Origin: CAYMND01 sp964465065 | GTDB lineage: Bacteria; Acidobacteriota; Aminicenantia; UBA2199 | DNA: 64,000 bases | Assembly: GCA_964465065.1 (NCBI GenBank) | Contig: CAYXHZ010000012.1 | Span: forward strand, 1 to 64,000 | Direction: 5' to 3' | In this document: positions 17,168-24,109 of the stretch, in pieces | Layout of the letters: each line of letters starts with the position of its first letter | How positions within the stretch are numbered: position 1 is the first letter of the stretch | Program-made: the position numbers and the translations under genes | Notes under the pieces: model-generated | The model's database searches: none | What the model was told of the DNA's origin: nothing | The model's input: only the letters and a program-made list of their open reading frames with translations

Positions 17168-18469
17168 CTAGGCCGCTTCATCTGGCTTGAAAATCTCTTT
17201 GATCTTCAAGAGAAAAACGAAGCGCTGGTCTTTCTGGCCGATGCCGAGCAAAAACTCGCTGGGAATCTGCTCGATCTGCGGAACCTCGTTGATCTCTTCC
17301 TTCTTGAAGCCGATCACTTCCGAAACCCGGTCGACGATGATACCGATTTTCTTGTTCATGATCTTGGCCACCAGGGTGATGGTCATGGCATCGTACTCCT
17401 TCTCGGCGAAGGACAGGCGGCTGCGGAAGTCGAAAACCGGGATGATGTCCCCGCGCAGGTTGATGACCCCTTTCATGTAGGGGGAGCTGTCGGGCACCTG
17501 GGTGATCGGTGGCATGGTGATGATTTCCTGAATCAGTTGGATGGTGACGCCGTACTCCTCCTCTCCGACCGTGAAGGTCAGAAATTCGTTGTAATCCTTG
17601 AGGACCTCGTCATCTTCCTCCTCATCGCTCTCGATCTCGAAATCCTCCGGCGTTTCGGCCGTAACCGCTTCATTGGCCGGAAGGTTCTTCACAACGGACT
17701 CGTCCGAATTGTTTTCCGTAGTTTTTTTCATGGACTCACCTGGCAGTTTGATCTCGTCAATTTTATCGGCATCGGCGCCCAGGGTGTACGCGAGCAGATC
17801 GCTTTCCAGTACGGTCGCGTATACCAGGCGCATCGGAATGCCGTCACCGCTGAAGCCCTCGTCCCGGAGCAGCATTTCCATATCTACCCGGATTTCGATG
17901 ATTTCGCCGATCTTTTCAATCTCGCGGATGAATGCCAACGGGTTGTTGTATTGATCGGATTCCCGCAATTCCATCTTGACCAGGTAGACGTGCAGGCCTT
18001 TGCGGCGATAGCCCTTCATCCGGTATTCATCCAGAGTGACCTTGTCGCTGGAGACCGTCAGCTCTTTGGTGGCCGTGGCGATGCTTTGGCCCTGCTTTCT
18101 CAGCACATCCGCCAGTTCCTCCAGATTGTCCGAGACTTCCAGGCCGTCGCTGATCTGGACGTTCTCCAGCAGGTTCTTGAGTTTGTCGATGGCCTTGAGA
18201 ACGACCGAGGAAATCTCGGAGTCGAACACCATATCGTCGTTGCGGACCATGTTGAAGATATCTTCCATCTTGTGCGACAGGTGCTCGATGTTTTTCAGCC
18301 CCAGAAACGAAGAACCGCCCTTGATGGAATGCACGGCCCGGAAAACCCGGTTGATCAGTTCCTTGTCGGCTTCTCCCTGCTCGATCAAAATGATGTCTTC
18401 TTCGATATTTTTCAGATGCTCAAACGATTCCTCCACGAATTCAGGGATCAGATCGTTCATCTCATTCAT
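17168..18469 (-). CDS. Hpt-CheW fusion protein lacking a kinase domain
   Basis: 433 residues. The N-terminal Hpt domain (about 1-110) carries the phosphorylatable His in FRAVHSIKGGSSFLG. A central domain (about 150-245; GLHVYLVKMELR, NPLAFIREIEKIGEI) resembles the domain that follows Hpt in the CheA of this operon. An acidic linker (SDEEEDDEVLKDY) leads to a CheW domain at about 290-430 (FLTFTVGEEEYGV, GVINLRGDIIPVFDFR). The dimerisation and ATPase domains of a CheA are absent, so it cannot autophosphorylate. It may be an adaptor that also accepts or buffers phosphate from CheA. It lies between a separate cheW and cheR. Confidence 0.88.
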   Translation of the reverse strand: MNEMNDLIPEFVEESFEHLKNIEEDIILIEQGEADKELINRVFRAVHSIKGGSSFLGLKNIEHLSHKMEDIFNMVRNDDMVFDSEISSVVLKAIDKLKNLLENVQISDGLEVSDNLEELADVLRKQGQSIATATKELTVSSDKVTLDEYRMKGYRRKGLHVYLVKMELRESDQYNNPLAFIREIEKIGEIIEIRVDMEMLLRDEGFSGDGIPMRLVYATVLESDLLAYTLGADADKIDEIKLPGESMKKTTENNSDESVVKNLPANEAVTAETPEDFEIESDEEEDDEVLKDYNEFLTFTVGEEEYGVTIQLIQEIITMPPITQVPDSSPYMKGVINLRGDIIPVFDFRSRLSFAEKEYDAMTITLVAKIMNKKIGIIVDRVSEVIGFKKEEINEVPQIEQIPSEFLLGIGQKDQRFVFLLKIKEIFKPDEAA

Positions 18470-18495
18470 GACGTCCTCCCGTACCGAATGCGCCG

Positions 18496-18948
18496 CTACA
18501 TCGCATCGATCACCTCGATCTCGTCGGTGGAAAACAGACGGGTGACATCCAGAATCATGGTGAATTTCTTATCCTTCTGCACCATGCCCTTGATAAATCT
18601 GGCGCCCTTGCGCTCGGAGAACTTGGGCGGTGGCGTGATATCCGTATCCTTGATGGACACGATGTCCGACACGGCGTCCACCAAGAGGCCGATCAAGCGT
18701 CCCAGAGTCTCCATGACGATGACCGCCGAGAACATGTTGATCTCTTTCTCCGGCAGCTGGAACAGTCTTCTGGCATCGATGACGGGCACGGCTGTACCCC
18801 GCAGGTTCAAAATACCCAGGATGAAAGCGGGCGTTTCCGGTATCGCAGTCAGCTCCTGGTGCCGCATGATTTCCTTGATGCGGGTCAATTCGATTCCGTA
18901 ATCCTCTTCCAGCCTGAACGTGATGTACTGCTTCTCAGCGCTGCTCAT
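18496..18948 (-). CDS. cheW: Chemotaxis adaptor CheW
   Basis: 150 residues, a single CheW domain that couples receptors to CheA. Typical elements are YITFRLEEDYGIELTRIKEIMRH, FILGILNLRGTAVPVIDARR and LIGLLVDAVSDIVSI. It lies between cheA (33 bases upstream) and the Hpt-CheW fusion (26 bases downstream). With the CheW domain of CheA and that of the fusion, the operon encodes three CheW-type domains. Confidence 0.93.
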   Translation of the reverse strand: MSSAEKQYITFRLEEDYGIELTRIKEIMRHQELTAIPETPAFILGILNLRGTAVPVIDARRLFQLPEKEINMFSAVIVMETLGRLIGLLVDAVSDIVSIKDTDITPPPKFSERKGARFIKGMVQKDKKFTMILDVTRLFSTDEIEVIDAM

Positions 18949-18981
18949 GACTGCCTCCGCAATTGTATGTACCCATTCTAG

Positions 18982-21072
18982 CTATACTCCCATCATTTTT
19001 TCTATTCCCGGAATGTCTATGATCAGGGAAATGCTGCCGTCGCCGTTCAGCGAAGCTCCGATGACCCCAGGAATCGAGCGGTAATTCTTCTGCAGGTTCT
19101 TGATGACCGCCTGGGAAATCCCGAGAATCTCGTCCACGTAAATGCAGAACTTCTTGAAGGTGCTCTCCACCAGGACGACGATGCCCCGGTTCTGGTTGGT
19201 CTCGTCGCCCAAGGCCTCTCCGAAGTACTCGTGCAGGCGGATCAGCGGGTAAATCTGTCCACGCAGGTTGACCAGATCCTGAGCCCCTTTGACCCGTTTG
19301 AGGTCCAGGGCCGAGTACTGGAAGGTCTCGACGATGGCGTCCAGCGGAATGATATACTGGCCGTGGCCGATGCGCAGGTGCATGCCGTCGATGATGGCGA
19401 TGGTCAGCGGCAGCTTGATCTTGAATTTGGATCCCTTGCCGATGACCGAGCTGACCTCGATCTTGCCCTTGAGCGATTCGACGTTGCGCTTGACGACATC
19501 CATGCCCACGCCCCGTCCCGAAATCTCGGTCACCTGTTCGGCGGTGGAAAAGCCGGGGATGAACAAAAAGGAAAAAATCTCCTCGTCCGAGTAGGAGGCC
19601 CGGCTCTTCTTGACCAGACCTTTTTCGGCGGCCTTCTTGTACACCTTGTCCGGATCGATGCCCTTGCCGTCGTCCTCGACCTCGATGATGACGTTACCCT
19701 CCTCCTGGTAGGCGCGCAGCCATATGGTCCCCTTGTCGGGCTTTTTGCTCCTGATCCGTTCCTCCGGATTCTCCACGCCGTGATCGACGGAATTGCGGAT
19801 CATGTGCTTGAGCGGATCGGCGATCTGTTCGATCATCGTCTTGTCGAGCTCGGTATCCTCGCCGGAGATCTTGAGCTCGATATGTTTGCCCTGGGCGTTG
19901 GAGATATCGCGCACCACCCGGTAGAAGCGCTTGAAGGTGCTTTCCAGTGGAACCATGCGCACCATCATGATCTGTTCCTGCAGCTCCCGGGATATCCGGT
20001 TCAGTTCCATCGTGCTGTTGATGATGTCCTTGTTGCCCGATTCCTCGCCGATCAGGGATACGCGGGCCACCGAAATGACCATCTCGCCGATCAGGTTGAT
20101 CAGCTTGTCCAATTTGTCCGTATTGACGCGGATCGAGGAGGCGATCTGGATTTTCTTGCTCTTCTGCTTGCGATCGAGGGCATTCCGGACGACATTTTCA
20201 TCGACGCCGCCCTTTTCGATCAGCTCCTCGCCGATCATGCGGTGTTCGGCCACCACGGCGTTGACCGTATCCTCGTCGACAGCGCCCTCGTCCACCAGAA
20301 TCTCGCCGACCCGTTTGTCGGCCAGTTCCGTATCGACGCCGTCCAGGAAACGGTCGCTGATATCGTTGATGCGGATGTTGTTGTCGTCGATGACGAAAAT
20401 GAACACGTCGCGTATATCTTCGATATCGTGGGCCGTACGGAGGACCACATCGTAGCTGAAGTAGCAATACAGGGGGTCCAGCTGTTCGATTGGCGGCATG
20501 GCTACGGTGTTGCAGCGGATCGACTCGAAATCGCCCAGCGTTTTCAGCTCGTTGAGCAGCAGCAGCGGATCCTGCCCCCGGTAAAAAATTTCCTTGTTCA
20601 GCTCGATGTGAATTCCGTAGTAGCGGACACCCGGTTTCATCATATGCGTTTTCTTGTCGGCGATGACGAATTCGCTCTCCGGCGCCACACCGCGGAAACG
20701 GTTGAGAGAAGCTTCGACCTTGGCCTGGTGATCCTCGTCCAGCTCGGCGTCCTCAAAATAGTGATCCAGGTAGTTTTTCAGCACATCGATGGACTCCAGG
20801 ATCAGGGATATCAGATTTTTGCTGATCTGAAGCTCCTTTTGACGGACACGGTCGAGAATGTTCTCCACCCCGTGCGAGAATTGGGCCATCTTGGTGAAAC
20901 CGGCCACGCCGGCGCTGCCCTTGACCGAATGGAAAACCCGAAAAATCTCGTTGATCAGCTCGTCGCTGGTCACGTCCTTTTCGAGAGAGATCAGGGTTTC
21001 CTCGGCGGATTCCAGCAGCTCGTCCACTTCGCCTTTGAAAATCTCTTTAAGTTTATCGGCTTGATTGTTCAT
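18982..21072 (-). CDS. cheA: Chemotaxis histidine kinase CheA
   Basis: 696 residues. The P1 Hpt domain (about 1-110) has its His in FRVFHSVKGSAG. A P2-like middle region (about 145-240) has YYGIHIELNKEIFYRGQDP. A short helical segment with LADKRVGEILVDEGAV follows, then the P3 dimerisation helices, the P4 ATPase (NSVDHGVE, VEDDGKGID, SGRGVGMDVV) and the P5 CheW-like domain (AQDLVNLRGQIYPLI). It phosphorylates CheY, CheB and possibly the REC-ATPase-PP2C protein of the same operon. cheY ends three bases upstream. Confidence 0.95.
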   Translation of the reverse strand: MNNQADKLKEIFKGEVDELLESAEETLISLEKDVTSDELINEIFRVFHSVKGSAGVAGFTKMAQFSHGVENILDRVRQKELQISKNLISLILESIDVLKNYLDHYFEDAELDEDHQAKVEASLNRFRGVAPESEFVIADKKTHMMKPGVRYYGIHIELNKEIFYRGQDPLLLLNELKTLGDFESIRCNTVAMPPIEQLDPLYCYFSYDVVLRTAHDIEDIRDVFIFVIDDNNIRINDISDRFLDGVDTELADKRVGEILVDEGAVDEDTVNAVVAEHRMIGEELIEKGGVDENVVRNALDRKQKSKKIQIASSIRVNTDKLDKLINLIGEMVISVARVSLIGEESGNKDIINSTMELNRISRELQEQIMMVRMVPLESTFKRFYRVVRDISNAQGKHIELKISGEDTELDKTMIEQIADPLKHMIRNSVDHGVENPEERIRSKKPDKGTIWLRAYQEEGNVIIEVEDDGKGIDPDKVYKKAAEKGLVKKSRASYSDEEIFSFLFIPGFSTAEQVTEISGRGVGMDVVKRNVESLKGKIEVSSVIGKGSKFKIKLPLTIAIIDGMHLRIGHGQYIIPLDAIVETFQYSALDLKRVKGAQDLVNLRGQIYPLIRLHEYFGEALGDETNQNRGIVVLVESTFKKFCIYVDEILGISQAVIKNLQKNYRSIPGVIGASLNGDGSISLIIDIPGIEKMMGV

Positions 21073-21075
21073 GTA

Positions 21076-21459
21076 TCACCTGACGAACTTCTTGACCACG
21101 GCCATCAAGAGATTGGGTTGAAACGGTTTGACCATCCAGCCGGCAGCGCCATTTTCCCTGCCGATATTCTTGAGCCTTTCCTCCCGTTCCGTTGTCAGGA
21201 TGACAACCGGGATGAACTTGAAATTGGAAGCCGGGCTCTTGACCTCTTTGAGAAAATCGAGACCGTTCATCTTGGGCATGTTCACATCCGAGATGATCAG
21301 GCTGAAACGTACCCCCTGCTTTTTAGACTCCTTCAAACGGTCCAGTCCTGCCAGTCCGTTGTCGGCTTCGGTTACGCTGAAACCGTTTTGCTTGAGCACA
21401 AAGGAGACCGATGCCCGCAAAGTCGGCGAATCGTCAACGATTAAGATATGTTTTTCCAT
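21076..21459 (-). CDS. cheY: CheY-like single-domain response regulator
   Basis: 127 residues from MEKHILIVDDS. The ATG at 21459 is preferred over 21465 because GGAAG is six bases before it. The acidic pocket is IVDDS, the phospho-acceptor Asp is in IISDVNMPKMNG, and the conserved Thr/Lys are in VVILTTEREE and WMVKPF. It is the first signalling output gene in the che operon, between a STAS gene and cheA. With no flagellar gene in view, its target is unknown. Confidence 0.92.
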   Translation of the reverse strand: MEKHILIVDDSPTLRASVSFVLKQNGFSVTEADNGLAGLDRLKESKKQGVRFSLIISDVNMPKMNGLDFLKEVKSPASNFKFIPVVILTTEREERLKNIGRENGAAGWMVKPFQPNLLMAVVKKFVR

Positions 21460-21471
21460 GTGCATCTTCCA

Positions 21472-21765
21472 TCATAGGCTGAACTGCCTTTTCAAGCCGG
21501 CCAGGCCGATCGTTTCGATCAGGGTGTCGGAAACCGACACCAGTTCCAGCCGCCCGCCTCTTTTCCTGACTTCCAGAAAGAAGGCGAGCAGCAGCTGAAG
21601 CCCGGACGAATCGACATCGTTAACCTGGGAGAGGTCCAGACGGACCGGTTCCTTGAAATCAAGAGACTCCATATCCTTCAGCAAGGATTTGTGCCCCTGG
21701 GACACTTGCTCGAAGATGATATCACCGGCCACTTCAATGGCGTTTTTGGTCCTCTTGATGTTCAT
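21472..21765 (-). CDS. STAS-domain protein (anti-sigma-antagonist-like), first copy next to cheY
   Basis: 97 residues, one STAS domain. The candidate phosphorylation site is in NDVDSSGLQLLLAF, the position at which SpoIIAA/RsbV-type proteins are phosphorylated by an anti-sigma kinase. It starts 18 bases after the other STAS gene and ends 12 bases before cheY. Together with the REC-ATPase-PP2C protein at the operon's end it supplies the parts of a partner-switching circuit. Confidence 0.87.
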   Translation of the reverse strand: MNIKRTKNAIEVAGDIIFEQVSQGHKSLLKDMESLDFKEPVRLDLSQVNDVDSSGLQLLLAFFLEVRKRGGRLELVSVSDTLIETIGLAGLKRQFSL

Positions 21766-21783
21766 GGCTGCCCCTTGTCTCCG

Positions 21784-22083
21784 TCAGATACTGAACAGTT
21801 TATCCAGTTTGATGGCCCGGAAAAGAGCCTGAATCTCGTTGTTAAGATTGATGATATGCACCTTTCCACCCTTGGAGGTGAAATTCTTGTAAAAAAGCAG
21901 CAATTTGCCGATTCCGGAACTGCCGATGAAATTGACATCCTTGAAGTCGAATACCACTTCGTTGACCGGGCCGGTCAGCATGTCGTTGAGGTTCTTTTTC
22001 AGCGTTTCCGCACCGGGGATATCGATACTTCCGGACAGAACCAATGTTGTCTTTTTTCCTTCTTCAATCGCCTTGATGTTCAT
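21784..22083 (-). CDS. STAS-domain protein (anti-sigma-antagonist-like), first gene of the che operon
   Basis: 99 residues, a STAS domain with the phosphosite region VNFIGSSGIGKLL. It begins with MNIKAIEE and is more like classic RsbV/SpoIIAA than its neighbour, from which it differs clearly in sequence. It is the promoter-proximal gene of the operon. The message leader contains a hairpin (22118-22134), and a ribosome site (GAGGTG) precedes the ATG. Confidence 0.88.
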   Translation of the reverse strand: MNIKAIEEGKKTTLVLSGSIDIPGAETLKKNLNDMLTGPVNEVVFDFKDVNFIGSSGIGKLLLFYKNFTSKGGKVHIINLNNEIQALFRAIKLDKLFSI

Positions 22084-22117
22084 TTACGTCACCTCATTGT
22101 TTATAGAATATGCATTG

Positions 22118-22140
22118 GCCCGGAATCAGCGGGCTTTTTT
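22118..22140 (+). terminator. Intrinsic-terminator hairpin in the che/htrA divergent region
   Basis: GCCCG (22118-22122) and CGGGC (22130-22134) form a stem with a 7-base loop, followed by six T on the plus strand. No plus-strand gene lies upstream. On the minus strand the same hairpin falls in the leader of the che operon, just after its promoter. It may stop antisense transcription entering htrA. Confidence 0.6.
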
Positions 22141-22147
22141 CAGTACT

Positions 22148-22176
22148 TATATAGTTGAGCTTCTCGAAAAATTCAA
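22148..22176 (-). promoter_or_regulatory. Promoter of the STAS-che operon
   Basis: On the minus strand TTGAAT (22171-22176) and TATATA (22148-22153) are 17 bases apart. Transcription would start near 22141, giving a leader of about 58 bases to the ATG at 22083, with the 22118-22134 hairpin inside it. Confidence 0.6.
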
Positions 22177-22293
22177 GTTTCATTTGTAAACCAGGCAAAC
22201 ATTTTTTGAACGTCCACGCCGGACCGTTAGTTTTTTTGCGGGTCATTGTCAGATGCATATCATGTATAGTAGTATCTTTACGGAGAAAAAACC

Positions 22294-23331
22294 ATGAGCA
22301 AACCCAGCTTTTTTTTTACCGCCCTGGTCGGTCTGGCGTGCCTGTGCCAAAACCTGACCGCCCTGACCGAGGATGAGCGCAACACCATCGAAATCGTCCG
22401 GAAAACCAAAAATTGCGTCGTTTTCATCACCAATATAAAGACTGTCAGAACCGGATTTTTTGCGAGCGAACAAATGGCCAGCGGCACCGGTTCGGGGTTC
22501 ATCTGGGACAACCAGGGACACATCGTCACCAACGCCCACGTCATCGAGAACGGGGACATCTTCATGGTCACCCTGGCCGATCAGGAGGAAAAACGGGCCC
22601 GGCTCGTCGGTAAAGAAATCTACAAGGACATCGCGGTGCTCAAGATCGACGAGCCCGGCAAAGCCCTGAGCCCGGTCGAACCGGGCAACTCGGCGCTCCT
22701 TCAGGTTGGACAAAAAGTGGTGGCCATCGGCAACCCGTTCGGCTTCGACCACACCGTGACCTCCGGTATCGTCAGCGCGCTGGGTCGGGACATGCGCGGC
22801 TACGGCGACGTGACCATACAGGACATGATCCAGACCGATGCCTCCATCAATCCCGGCAACTCCGGCGGACCGCTGCTCGATTCGGACGGACGACTGATCG
22901 GCATGAACACCATGATCTACTCGCAAACGGGTAACAGCGCCGGCATCGGTTTCGCCGTCCCGGTGGACACCATCAAAAAGATCGTGCCCCAGATCATCCG
23001 TCACGGCAAAGTGATCAGCCCGAGTCTGGGTTTCTCGCTGGTTCCGGACCGTTTTTTGCGCCGTTACGACATCGAGGGCGCTGTCATCTGGGAGATTCCA
23101 GAAAACAGCGAAGCCGACCGCAAGGGACTCAAGGGCCTGCGCCAGGACACTTGGGGACGGGTGCTGCTGGGCGATATCATCGTGGCTCTCGACGGCAAAC
23201 CGGTGCGTTCCTACGACAACCTCTACAACCTCCTGGACGGGTACTCGATCGGCAATACGGTGCAGCTGACCCTCAGTCGCAACGGCAAAAAGCGCAATGT
23301 CACCATCCGGCTGGTACGCTCCAATGATTAA
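22294..23331 (+). CDS. HtrA/DegP-like serine protease with one PDZ domain
   Basis: 345 residues. A signal peptide (about 1-23) places it in the periplasm. The trypsin-like domain carries the triad His in VTNAHVIENG, Asp in KDIAVLKIDEP and Ser in NPGNSGGPLLD. One PDZ domain follows (about 235-340; LGDIIVALDGKPV), as in DegS or HhoA rather than two-PDZ DegP. It degrades or senses misfolded envelope proteins. GGAG precedes the ATG. Its stop codon overlaps the start of the formyltransferase-like gene by eight bases. Confidence 0.92.
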   Translation: MSKPSFFFTALVGLACLCQNLTALTEDERNTIEIVRKTKNCVVFITNIKTVRTGFFASEQMASGTGSGFIWDNQGHIVTNAHVIENGDIFMVTLADQEEKRARLVGKEIYKDIAVLKIDEPGKALSPVEPGNSALLQVGQKVVAIGNPFGFDHTVTSGIVSALGRDMRGYGDVTIQDMIQTDASINPGNSGGPLLDSDGRLIGMNTMIYSQTGNSAGIGFAVPVDTIKKIVPQIIRHGKVISPSLGFSLVPDRFLRRYDIEGAVIWEIPENSEADRKGLKGLRQDTWGRVLLGDIIVALDGKPVRSYDNLYNLLDGYSIGNTVQLTLSRNGKKRNVTIRLVRSND

Positions 23332-24109
23332 CGAAGCGGAACGGAAGCTCAGACTGGTGCTGGTGATCGAGGAGGAGCGCTTTCACCATCCCGGCTTCGT
23401 CGACGAGCTGATCCGGATTTCGCCGCATCCGCTGGTCGGTGCCGTCCGCGTTGTCAAGGCCCCGCCTCAGAGCGACGTCATGAGCTACCTGCGCAACCAT
23501 ATCTACCGCTTCAAGCTCGGCGAACTCTGCATGTACGCCGTCAAGATTTCCGCCTGGACCGTCCGGCAGTGGCTGGGTAAAGCCGAGTCGGTGGCCGATG
23601 TGCTCAGGCGCCGGCATATTCCCTTTTTCGACGTCAAGAAAAATATCAACACCAGTCTCATCCGCAAACGCATTTCGGCCTGGTCGCCGGACGTGATCAT
23701 CAGTTCCAACCCCCTGTACTTCGGCAAAAAGCTGCTGGAACTGCCCAGGCTGGGCTGCATCAACCGCCACACCGCCCTGCTGCCTGCCTACGGCGGCATC
23801 CTGCCCCTGTTTCACGCCCTGGCCAGAAAGGAACCGCAGGTGGGCGTCACCATTCACCGGATGACCCCGGACATCGACGACGGCCCCATTCTGGCCCAGG
23901 AAGCTCTGACCGTCCAGCCCCGGGACACCATGGAAACGCTGTTCACACGGTGCTTTTCACTGACCGTTCCCTTGGTCCTGCAGGCCATCGAACGTCTGCA
24001 AAATCCCGATCGGCCGGCTTTGTCTCCGCAGACCAAACCGTCGCATTACTCGTTCCCCGACGGCTGGACCTGGAAACAGTTCCGCCGGGCCGGCAGGAGG
24101 TTGATATGA
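23324..24109 (+). CDS. Formyltransferase-family protein (Fmt/PurN fold)
   Basis: 261 residues from the ATG at 23324, which overlaps the end of the protease gene. The C-terminal half carries the formyltransferase core INRHTALLPAYGGILPLFHAL with the Asn and His, and MTPDIDDGPILAQE with the Asp. These residues use 10-formyl-tetrahydrofolate in methionyl-tRNA formyltransferase and sugar N-formyltransferases. The N-terminal half (LRLVLVIEEERFHHPGF, then YLRNHIYRFKLGEL) is unlike Fmt, and there is no C-terminal tRNA-binding domain or neighbouring def gene. A formyltransferase acting on another amine, such as an envelope sugar, is as likely. Its stop overlaps the next start (ATGA). Confidence 0.75.
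   Translation: MINEAERKLRLVLVIEEERFHHPGFVDELIRISPHPLVGAVRVVKAPPQSDVMSYLRNHIYRFKLGELCMYAVKISAWTVRQWLGKAESVADVLRRRHIPFFDVKKNINTSLIRKRISAWSPDVIISSNPLYFGKKLLELPRLGCINRHTALLPAYGGILPLFHALARKEPQVGVTIHRMTPDIDDGPILAQEALTVQPRDTMETLFTRCFSLTVPLVLQAIERLQNPDRPALSPQTKPSHYSFPDGWTWKQFRRAGRRLI

Noticed and set aside
13029..22083. Flagellar chemotaxis locus
   Set aside because: No flagellar gene, methyl-accepting receptor, CheZ, CheC or CheX is present in or beside the operon, so a motility role cannot be claimed.
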